From: Acidobacteriota bacterium
Lineage (GTDB): Bacteria > Acidobacteriota > Terriglobia > Terriglobales > Acidobacteriaceae
Direction: 5' to 3'
Assembly (NCBI GenBank): GCA_021780095.1
Contig: JAJXZK010000435.1
Span: 1-13,075, forward strand
DNA: 13,075 nucleotides
Shown here: positions 7,063 through 13,075 of the stretch, in pieces
Position numbering within the stretch: the stretch's first letter is position 1
Layout of the letters: each line of letters opens with the position of its first letter
Notes under the pieces: generated by a model
Told to the model about the DNA's origin: nothing
Databases searched by the model: none
The model's input: only the letters and a program-made list of their open reading frames with translations
Program-made: the position numbers and the translations under genes

Positions 7063-8291
7063 TGTGCCTCCGTCTGTCGTGAGGCTGAATGACCCAGGCG
7101 TAATCCTCGATCAACCGCGTCCAGCAATTTGCCCGATGGATCGCTTCCATATTCCCAGAACATCATGCCGGCTAGATGGTGATGGATGACATATTTGCAT
7201 TTCAGCGCTAATGATTCCGGATCTTCATAGGAAACAAAAATCCGCTTCTGAGAGTTATAGAGGTAGGGCACGGAGGCCTTCGCGTCCCAATAGCGAGTGA
7301 ATCCCTGGCTGGTAATATCCTGAGTTAATTTGCTGTAGGTGGAATAGGCATCGGGAACCGGATCCCCGGGTTGAAACAGGCCGTTGTTCGTTGCGGCTAC
7401 ATGGCCCCAAACATGTCCGTAAAAGGGAACACCCAAAACGATCTTCGATGCCGGAACGCCGGCCGCCTCAAACTCCTTGACAGATTTGTCTGAAGAAATT
7501 CCCTTGGGATCGGCCGGATCGACGAACAGAGGGGCATGATTGCCTGTGATCTTATCGTTCCCGGGTTCATAGTAGTCGTAGGCCATCAGGTTCACCGTGT
7601 CGACATACTTCTGGACCTTGTCCATCTCTGTGTGCTCAAGAAATTCCGCAGACGAGCCTGCTGCGATGGTGATGTAGAGATGGCGATGCAGCGGCTTTTG
7701 CATCTTCTTGAAGCGATCGCGCAGCTCTTTCAGCAACAGTGTATAGTTCTGCTTGTCTTCCGGACGAAATACATTTCCAGCGGCCCCCGCCATGGCAGGA
7801 TATTCCCAATCGATGTCGAGCCCATCCAGCTTGTAGCGAGTGATAAAGTCGGCGACGCTATCAATAAACTTGGCTCGGCTGGCGGGGGTTAACGCCGCAT
7901 CGGAGAACCGGCCAGACCACAGCCAGCCCCCCACCGAAACAATTACGGTCAAGTCGGGATTTTCTTTTTTTAGCCCGACCATCATCGCCAGATTGGCTGC
8001 GTCGGACGGGTCGCCTTCCACGATTCGTCCCTGGTCGATATTCGCGAATGCGAAGTTGATGCGCGTCAGCTTTTTCGCGGTCACCTGGTCGGATGTCAGC
8101 ACCATGTTGCGCGGGAACACATACGCCGCAATTACGTACTTGTCTTTCTTGGCCTGGGCCGTTGACGACAGAAGCCCCAGTGAGAGAGCCAGCAGCAGAA
8201 AAAATTGCAACGAATCCCTGGCCGCGGGGGTTTTCCACAACGATTGTCTCCAGAAAAATCCACGCTTCTGCAATTGAATAGTTGCGCTCAT
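7059..8291 (-). CDS. Secreted glycoside hydrolase family 18 chitinase
   Basis: GH18 enzymes hydrolyse beta-1,4-GlcNAc linkages by substrate-assisted catalysis. The 410-residue precursor has a long signal peptide (basic start, hydrophobic FFLLLALSLGLL at 30-41, likely cleavage after STAQA, residue 47) and then one catalytic barrel. Visible motifs are SVGGW at 119-123, the active-site DGLDIDWEYP at 156-165 with catalytic Glu163 and supporting Asp159 and Asp161, LMAYDYY at 235-241, LGVPFYGHVW, and MMFWEYGSDPSGKLLDAV near the end. There is no carbohydrate-binding module. The start at 8291 has a strong ribosome site, GGAGGAGGG at 8295-8303 on the minus strand. Its stop overlaps the NagX-like gene by ATGA. 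It diverges from the GH9 gene with 54 bases between starts. Endo-N-acetylglucosaminidase activity within GH18 is an alternative. Confidence 0.92.
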   Translation of the reverse strand: MSATIQLQKRGFFWRQSLWKTPAARDSLQFFLLLALSLGLLSSTAQAKKDKYVIAAYVFPRNMVLTSDQVTAKKLTRINFAFANIDQGRIVEGDPSDAANLAMMVGLKKENPDLTVIVSVGGWLWSGRFSDAALTPASRAKFIDSVADFITRYKLDGLDIDWEYPAMAGAAGNVFRPEDKQNYTLLLKELRDRFKKMQKPLHRHLYITIAAGSSAEFLEHTEMDKVQKYVDTVNLMAYDYYEPGNDKITGNHAPLFVDPADPKGISSDKSVKEFEAAGVPASKIVLGVPFYGHVWGHVAATNNGLFQPGDPVPDAYSTYSKLTQDITSQGFTRYWDAKASVPYLYNSQKRIFVSYEDPESLALKCKYVIHHHLAGMMFWEYGSDPSGKLLDAVDRGLRLGHSASRQTEAQ

Positions 8292-8345
8292 AGGCCCTCC
8301 TCCTGCATTCTAACCATTGTTAAGAAACGCAGGGAGCGAAATCGA
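8292..8345. promoter_or_regulatory. 54-base divergent regulatory gap, GH18 versus GH9
   Basis: The gap carries both ribosome sites: GGAGGAGGG for the minus gene at 8295-8303 and AGGGAG at 8331-8336, 9 bases before the GH9 ATG. Between them sits the dyad TAAC-CATT-GTTA at about 8311-8322. With both genes so close, their promoters must overlap or reach into each other's coding sequence, so one regulator could control both. I see no pair of -35/-10 boxes good enough to name. Confidence 0.35.
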
Positions 8346-10232
8346 ATGCGACCTTTTATCCTTTCAGATATTCTGCACTGTGATTTCATAAGCAAGACCT
8401 CTTCCCTGCGATTCTTCTTCGGCTGCTGTTTGCTGCTGATCGCACCCACGTGCCTGGCGCAGATGCGTATAGTGGTGGACCAGGTGGGCTACGAGACTAC
8501 CGCTGCGAAGCAGGCGCTGGTGGTCGCTGACGGCACCCAGGACAGGCAGGACCCACCTGAAACCTTCACTTTGACGGATGCGGATACCGGCAAGGTTGTG
8601 TTGAATGGGCCTGTCAAGGCGGTTGGCCAGGTCGATCAGTGGGGGCGGACGTTCTGGCTGGCAGACTTTTCTTCCGTGCAGACGCCAGGTCACTACAAAA
8701 TTGCTGCAATCACGAAGAGCGGCGCCGTCACGTCGTGTGCTTTCTCCATCGACCGTAATGTTCTGGAGCGAAATACGCTCTCCAACGTCCTTTTCTACTT
8801 CAAGGGACAACGGGCCAGCGGTGACATGAACCGGGCGGATGAACATTTGCGGCTGCCGGACGGCAGTGGATTTGCCGACATGCGAGGCGGCTGGTACGAC
8901 GCGACCGGGGATTACGGCATCCATCTTTCTCATCAAAATCCTACGTCGTACTTCAATCCGCAGCAGGTGCCGCTGGTCGCCTGGTCTTGTCTTGAAAGCT
9001 ATCGCACTCTGGTGGGCCGCCATGACGATAATTTCACCGAGTATGAACGCCGTTTGCTGGATGAAGGATTGTTTGGAGCGGACTTTCTGGTTCGCATGAA
9101 GCGGCCCGGCGGATCTTTTTTCGAGTCGATCTCGGCACCAGGCAAGGACAAGCTCGCTAAAGATCGAATGATCGGCAATCCCAACACGCGGACGAAGATT
9201 AAGATGAGCGTCGCGGACAGTACGGAGAAAATTGGCGCAGCAGAAGGCCCCCACGCGTATGAGGCCAGCTTCCGTTCCGGTGGCGGCATGGCGATCGCCG
9301 CTCTTGCGCTCGCCAGTACGATGCCCATCAGTGGCGACATGGACCAGGCCGCATATCTGAAGGCCGCCGAGGATGCATTTGCGTTCCTCTCCGCCCGCAA
9401 TCGCGAACTGCTGAACGACAGCAAAGAGAATATCCTGGACGATTACTGCGCGCTGATGGCCGCGACGGAACTCTATCGGGCCACTCACAAAGAGGCGTAT
9501 CTTCAAGCCGCGGATCAACGAGCCAACCATCTAATGGATCGCCTGATTTCGGTTGGAAAGTATCATAACTACTGGCGCGCCGATGATGGCACTCGTCCGT
9601 TCTTCCACCCGTCTGACGCGGGATTGCCGGTTGTCAGCCTTGTGGCGTATGCGCAAATTGCGGGTCCAGCCCAGCAGGCGCGGGTGCGCGATGCGGTGTC
9701 GCGCTCGTTGCATTTCGAACTCTGGACTACATCCGAGACAAACAATCCCTTTGGCTACGCCCGGCAACTCGTACGCATGGGCGATGACACCGTGCGCAGC
9801 GCGTACTTCTTTCCGCATGACACCGAGGCTGCCCCCTGGTGGCAGGGCGAGGACGCCCGACTGGCCTCGCTGGCAGCCGCGGCTCGCATGGCCGCACCGC
9901 TCTACAGCGACGACCCGGCTTTTCAGCGCCAATTGGAAACATACGCCTGGAACCAATTGCACTGGATTTTGGGACGAAACCCGTTCGACGCAAGTATGCT
10001 GATGGGAAGCGGTCACGGTAATGCTCCGTACATGTTTTTCCGCTCGTACAAGTACACCAGCGCTCCAGGTGCGATTGTCAACGGCGTCACCGCCGGCTTT
10101 AGCAATGAGGACGGAATTGCGTTCAATGAAGGTTTCGCCCGGACCGGGAAAGATGAAGACTGGCGCTGGACAGAGGAGTGGTTGCCTCACGCCGCCTGGT
10201 ATCTGTACGCCGTAAGTTTGCCGCATCACTAG
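8346..10232 (+). CDS. Secreted glycoside hydrolase family 9 protein (endoglucanase or exo-glucosaminidase type)
   Basis: GH9 enzymes are inverting hydrolases of beta-1,4-glucans, with a minority acting on glucosamine oligomers. The 628-residue precursor has a signal peptide with a long n-region (hydrophobic LRFFFGCCLLLIAPTCLA, 21-38), an N-terminal Ig-like domain (MRIVVDQVGYETTAAKQALVV and on, about 40-135) and the (alpha/alpha)6 catalytic domain (about 140-628). GGWYDATGDYG at 181-191 holds the catalytic-base Asp pair (Asp185, Asp189); the acid is probably Glu610 or Glu611 in WTEEWLPHAAWYLYAV. LHWILGRNPFDASMLMGSGHGN at 538-559 is the usual late motif. The start at 8346 is fixed by AGGGAG 9 bases upstream. 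The frame is open back to 8205, but that part is antisense to the chitinase signal peptide. It is followed after 140 bases by the beta-lactamase/NamZ gene. Neighbours argue for amino-sugar glycans as substrate; cellulose remains possible. Confidence 0.88.
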   Translation: MRPFILSDILHCDFISKTSSLRFFFGCCLLLIAPTCLAQMRIVVDQVGYETTAAKQALVVADGTQDRQDPPETFTLTDADTGKVVLNGPVKAVGQVDQWGRTFWLADFSSVQTPGHYKIAAITKSGAVTSCAFSIDRNVLERNTLSNVLFYFKGQRASGDMNRADEHLRLPDGSGFADMRGGWYDATGDYGIHLSHQNPTSYFNPQQVPLVAWSCLESYRTLVGRHDDNFTEYERRLLDEGLFGADFLVRMKRPGGSFFESISAPGKDKLAKDRMIGNPNTRTKIKMSVADSTEKIGAAEGPHAYEASFRSGGGMAIAALALASTMPISGDMDQAAYLKAAEDAFAFLSARNRELLNDSKENILDDYCALMAATELYRATHKEAYLQAADQRANHLMDRLISVGKYHNYWRADDGTRPFFHPSDAGLPVVSLVAYAQIAGPAQQARVRDAVSRSLHFELWTTSETNNPFGYARQLVRMGDDTVRSAYFFPHDTEAAPWWQGEDARLASLAAAARMAAPLYSDDPAFQRQLETYAWNQLHWILGRNPFDASMLMGSGHGNAPYMFFRSYKYTSAPGAIVNGVTAGFSNEDGIAFNEGFARTGKDEDWRWTEEWLPHAAWYLYAVSLPHH

Positions 10233-10372
10233 AAACTGTCGTGAGTCTCTATCCGTACGACCTCGACTGCTGAATGGCTTTTTTTGTTCCAGTCGCGAGG
10301 ACTGCCTTGACCGAGGGTGCCACGCGAATCCACGTTTCTGTACGCCACCTAAGGAAGCGATGTGAATTGAAA
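10233..10372 (+). promoter_or_regulatory. Intergenic region with stem-loop around a T7 tract, upstream of the beta-lactamase/NamZ gene
   Basis: CCTCGACTG at 10261-10269 can pair with CAGT-cg-CGAGG at 10290-10300, with a 2-base bulge. The 20-base loop contains seven T at 10279-10285. A smaller stem, GTCGT at 10238-10242 with ACGAC at 10257-10261, precedes it and shares base 10261, so the two could be alternatives. The small stem is separated from the T-run by 17 bases, so it is not a classical terminator. AAGGAAG at 10351-10357 is the ribosome binding site of the next gene, best spaced for TTG at 10367 (9 bases) and further from ATG at 10373. Confidence 0.3.
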
Positions 10373-12862
10373 ATGCAGAATGAAAATCGCGCGACAGCGC
10401 CGAAAGCTTGTTCTAAGCGCCACCTCAGCGATCCAATCACTCGAAATGGCTGGATGCTGAAATGGGCGATGCCCGTCTTGTTTCTTTTGCTATCGATCCA
10501 ACTCACGGCGCAACAGGCAACTTCGCCGGATTTCGGCAGTATTGATCGCATCATGGCCGCCGCGCTCAAGGTACATACAGTACCTGGCGCGGTGGTCCTT
10601 GTCGGCCACGACGGCCATGTTGTGTTTCATAAAGCCTACGGCAATCGCTCCACGATACCTGCGCCCAACGCCATGACGGAAGACACCATCTTCGATATGG
10701 CGTCGTTGACCAAGGTAATCGCCACCACCACGGCCGTGATGCAGCTATATGAGCAGGGTCGCTTTCGACTTAACGATCCATTGTCGAAATACCTCCCTGA
10801 GTTTGCCGGCAATGATAAAAAGGACATCACCATCCGGCAGATCATGACGCATTACTCCGGATTGCCGCCGGACCTGGACCTCAGCTCCCCGTGGACCGGC
10901 AAGCAGACCGCGTATGACATGGCATTCGCCGTCAAGCCTGAACGTCCGCCCGGAACTGCGTTTCGCTACAGCGATATCAACTTCATCATGATGGGAGCGC
11001 TGGTCGAAAAACTCAGCGGCATGACTCTCGATGCATACACCGCGAAGTATGTGTTCGCTCCGATGGGAATGGATCATACGCGATTCCTCCCCCCCGATGC
11101 TTGGCGTGCCGACATCGCACCGACGCAATACGACGACGATCATCACATGCTCCAGGGCGTGGTGAACGATCCCACATCCAGACGAATGGGCGGCGTCGCC
11201 GGACATGCTGGTCTGTTCAGCACCGCCAACGATCTGTCGATCTTCGCTCAGAATCTGCTAGACCTGCTGGCGGGGAGGGCGAGCAAATTCCCGCTCAACC
11301 GCCTGACGGCCGAAAAGATGACCACTCCTCAGAACCCTGCGACCGCTGTTGCTCTGCGTGGCCTGGGATGGGACATCGAAAGTCCGTTCTCGGGCAATCG
11401 CGGCGAATTGTTTCCAGTAGGTAGCTTTGGCCATACCGGATGGACCGGAACGGACATCTGGATGGATCCGTGGAGCGATAGCTATGTGATTTTTCTCAGC
11501 AATCGCAACTATCCCGACCGTCGTCCGAACACGATTCCACTGGAAGGGAAACTCGCCAACGCGGCTGTTCAGGCGCTTGATGTTCAGATGCCGGAGTCAG
11601 GGAGGGAAATCTCGCGCCTCACCGGATACAACGAGTCCCTGACGGATATGCGCCGCTGGCCCAGCCGCAACGCCTCCGTTGAAACCGGGATCGACGTATT
11701 GGAACAGGAGAATTTTGCTCCACTGGCGGATCTGAAAAAAAAGCACGGTGGACGTTTGCGCGTAGGCGTGCTCAGCAATCAAACCGGGTTGGATAGCCGC
11801 GGCCGACGCACCATCGATGTCCTGTTCCACGACGCGCCCGCCAAAGTTCCAGGCTTGAAAGTGACAACGCTGTTCAGCCCGGAACATGGGATCACCGGAA
11901 AGATGGATACCACCGACATTTCCGGCAGCTTGGATAAGGCGACGGGATTGCCAGTGGTCAGCATGTATGGGGCGACCGCCGCCGAGCGCCATCCTCCGAT
12001 AAAAACACTGCGTCATTTGGATGCGGTTGTCATCGATCTGCGAGACGCAGGAGTGCGTTTCTATACGTATGAGACGGCGGTTGCCTATTTTCTTCAGGCA
12101 GCGGCGCACACCGGAACGGATGTCGTGATTCTCGACCGGCCCGATCCAATCACCGGCTCCTTTGTGCAGGGGCCGGTCTCGGATGCCGGTCACTCCAGTT
12201 ATACCGGCTTTATGCCCTTGCCAGTCCGCCATGGGATGACGATGGGAGAATTGGCCCGCTACTTTAACGGCGAGGGCCACCTTGGAGCCTCGCTGACGGT
12301 GATTGCGATGAAGGGATGGCAACGCGGAGATTGGTACGACTCCACGTCGCTGCTGTGGGTGAACCCATCGCCCAATCTGCGGACTCTGAACGAGGCCACT
12401 ATGTATCCTGGGTTGGGAATGATCGAGTCGTCCAACATTTCAGTGGGCCGCGGCACGGACACCCCTTTTGCTTGGGTCGGCGCACCATGGATCGCTGCGA
12501 CACAGTTTGCTGCCGCTCTGAATCGTCGCATGATTCCGGGGATTCGCTTCGTTCCAGTCGAGTTTACTCCGCAAGCGCCGTATCCCTACGCTGGCCAGGT
12601 CTGCAAGGGCGTTCAGTTCGTCATCACAAACCGCAACGAGTTGAACGTACCTGAGGCGGGTATTGAGATTGCGTCGATGTTGTACAAGTTGTATCCAACC
12701 CAATATCACGTGGACGCAATTGCACCCTTGCTGGTGAATCAGGCGACGCTGAAGGCACTGGAGGATCACGAAGATCCGGAATCCATCGCCGATACCTGGC
12801 GCGATAGCGTGGAGCATTTCATGGAGCGCCGCAAGGCGTACCTGATCTATCCCAGTGAATAA
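10373..12862 (+). CDS. Secreted fusion of serine beta-lactamase-fold domain and DUF1343/NamZ (GH171) exo-N-acetylmuramidase domain
   Basis: This 829-residue protein joins two enzymes. After a membrane-targeting segment (MLKWAMPVLFLLLSIQLTAQ, 28-47, likely signal peptide), residues about 53-402 form a class C beta-lactamase/penicillin-binding-protein fold: SLTK at 111-114 (Ser nucleophile, Lys), YSD at 199-201 and HTG at 354-356. Residues about 438-829 match DUF1343: GIDVLEQENFAPL, VGVLSNQTG (464-472), FSPEHGITG (501-509, whose Glu is, from memory, the proposed catalytic residue), VVIDLRDAGVRFYTYET, LDRPDPITG, and GMIESSNISVGRGTDTPF. NamZ releases N-acetylmuramic acid from peptidoglycan fragments; in Bacillus, YbbE (beta-lactamase fold) and NamZ (YbbC) are adjacent separate genes. 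The protein probably acts in the periplasm or outside. The start is ambiguous among TTG 10367, ATG 10373 and ATG 10454; the last gives a compact signal peptide. An A8 run lies at the domain junction. Confidence 0.9.
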   Translation: MQNENRATAPKACSKRHLSDPITRNGWMLKWAMPVLFLLLSIQLTAQQATSPDFGSIDRIMAAALKVHTVPGAVVLVGHDGHVVFHKAYGNRSTIPAPNAMTEDTIFDMASLTKVIATTTAVMQLYEQGRFRLNDPLSKYLPEFAGNDKKDITIRQIMTHYSGLPPDLDLSSPWTGKQTAYDMAFAVKPERPPGTAFRYSDINFIMMGALVEKLSGMTLDAYTAKYVFAPMGMDHTRFLPPDAWRADIAPTQYDDDHHMLQGVVNDPTSRRMGGVAGHAGLFSTANDLSIFAQNLLDLLAGRASKFPLNRLTAEKMTTPQNPATAVALRGLGWDIESPFSGNRGELFPVGSFGHTGWTGTDIWMDPWSDSYVIFLSNRNYPDRRPNTIPLEGKLANAAVQALDVQMPESGREISRLTGYNESLTDMRRWPSRNASVETGIDVLEQENFAPLADLKKKHGGRLRVGVLSNQTGLDSRGRRTIDVLFHDAPAKVPGLKVTTLFSPEHGITGKMDTTDISGSLDKATGLPVVSMYGATAAERHPPIKTLRHLDAVVIDLRDAGVRFYTYETAVAYFLQAAAHTGTDVVILDRPDPITGSFVQGPVSDAGHSSYTGFMPLPVRHGMTMGELARYFNGEGHLGASLTVIAMKGWQRGDWYDSTSLLWVNPSPNLRTLNEATMYPGLGMIESSNISVGRGTDTPFAWVGAPWIAATQFAAALNRRMIPGIRFVPVEFTPQAPYPYAGQVCKGVQFVITNRNELNVPEAGIEIASMLYKLYPTQYHVDAIAPLLVNQATLKALEDHEDPESIADTWRDSVEHFMERRKAYLIYPSE

Positions 12863-12902
12863 GCGGTGCTTCCCGTTTCAGGGGCCTCGAGCGGACCTGT
12901 AC

Positions 12903-12925
12903 GATCAGGCTCGCAGCCTAGGATC
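12903..12925 (+). terminator. Stem-loop downstream of the beta-lactamase/NamZ gene
   Basis: AGGCT at 12907-12911 and AGCCT at 12915-12919 form a tight stem with a CGC loop. GATC at 12903-12906 and 12922-12925 can extend it across a 2-base bulge. It lies 40 bases after the stop codon, as a terminator would, but no T-run follows. It may slow or end transcription that would otherwise run antisense into the tRNA gene. Low confidence. Confidence 0.3.
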
Positions 12926-12991
12926 GGACGGCGAAGAGATGGCGTAAGTGAGCCCGACCGCGGCTCCAATCGCCTGTGATTGCAGCAAATT

Positions 12992-13067
12992 TGGTGAGCG
13001 CGCTGGGACTCGAACCCAGGACCCACGCCTTAAAAGGGCGTTGCTCTACCAACTGAGCTACGCGCTC
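12992..13067 (-). tRNA. tRNA-Lys, anticodon UUU, CCA encoded
   Basis: On the minus strand a complete 76-base cloverleaf can be folded. The acceptor stem GAGCGCG pairs with CGCGCTC, with discriminator A and encoded CCA. The D arm is GCTC/GAGC with loop AGTTGGTA, and the anticodon stem is ACGCC/GGCGT with loop CTTTTAA. The variable region is five bases, and the T arm is CTGGG/CCCAG with loop TTCGAGT. The loop puts TTT at positions 34-36, so it reads lysine AAA/AAG codons. All five stems pair without mismatch. Its own promoter lies beyond the right edge of the window. Confidence 0.97.
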
Positions 13068-13075
13068 TCACCTTG

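Noticed and set aside
8307..8312. TAGAAT on the minus strand as -10 of the chitinase promoter
   Set aside because: The transcript would start at or within the ribosome binding site, and there is no -35 at 16-18 bases.
8205..8345. N-terminal extension of the GH9 frame back to 8205
   Set aside because: It would run antisense through the chitinase start and place 47 charged residues in front of a signal peptide; AGGGAG supports ATG 8346.
8364..9530. 388-residue minus-strand open frame opposite the GH9 gene
   Set aside because: Antisense shadow of a convincing GH9 protein; no family motif or signal peptide is visible.
12950..12966. GAGCC/GGCTC stem as terminator of the tRNA-Lys transcript
   Set aside because: Five base pairs with a seven-base loop and no T-run on the minus strand; too weak to call.

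Overview
The window looks like a chromosomal segment of a free-living, moderately GC-rich Gram-negative heterotroph. The best guess is Acidobacteriota (Terriglobia: Koribacter, Granulicella or Sulfotelmatobacter-like). This is inferred from the style of the UvrC, DUF4254, GalT and GH9 proteins, the OmpA-type lipoprotein (which implies an outer membrane) and the density of secreted glycan hydrolases. No phage, IS or CRISPR structure was seen, and there is no rRNA.

Left part (1-2050): the N-terminal end of uvrC runs off the left edge on the minus strand. It carries an in-frame TAG after residue 100, although the UvrC reading continues behind it. Divergent from it is an OmpA-domain lipoprotein on the plus strand, which ends 10 bases before a convergent DUF4254 gene.

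Central plus-strand operon (2123-5798): an ATP-grasp enzyme overlaps galT by an ATGA junction, and hutH follows 14 bases later with a TTG start and a good ribosome binding site. This links a putative ligase with unknown substrate, Leloir galactose metabolism and histidine catabolism in one likely transcript. The ATP-grasp protein appears to lack the lysine usually found in its ATP-binding strand.

Right part (5830-12862): this is a glycan-degradation locus that I read as an amino-sugar island. On the minus strand a secreted GH18 chitinase overlaps (ATGA) a multi-pass membrane acyltransferase of the NagX/HGSNAT type. Diverging from it, with only 54 bases between the start codons, is a secreted GH9 hydrolase. 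This is followed by a very large secreted protein that fuses a serine beta-lactamase-fold (YbbE-like) domain to a DUF1343/NamZ exo-N-acetylmuramidase domain. In Bacillus the two activities are separate neighbouring genes for cell-wall sugar recycling. The four genes together suggest scavenging of chitin and peptidoglycan (fungal and bacterial necromass), with GlcNAc and MurNAc as products. That joint role is inference.

The window ends with a complete tRNA-Lys(UUU) gene on the minus strand. No intergenic stretch reaches 300 bases.
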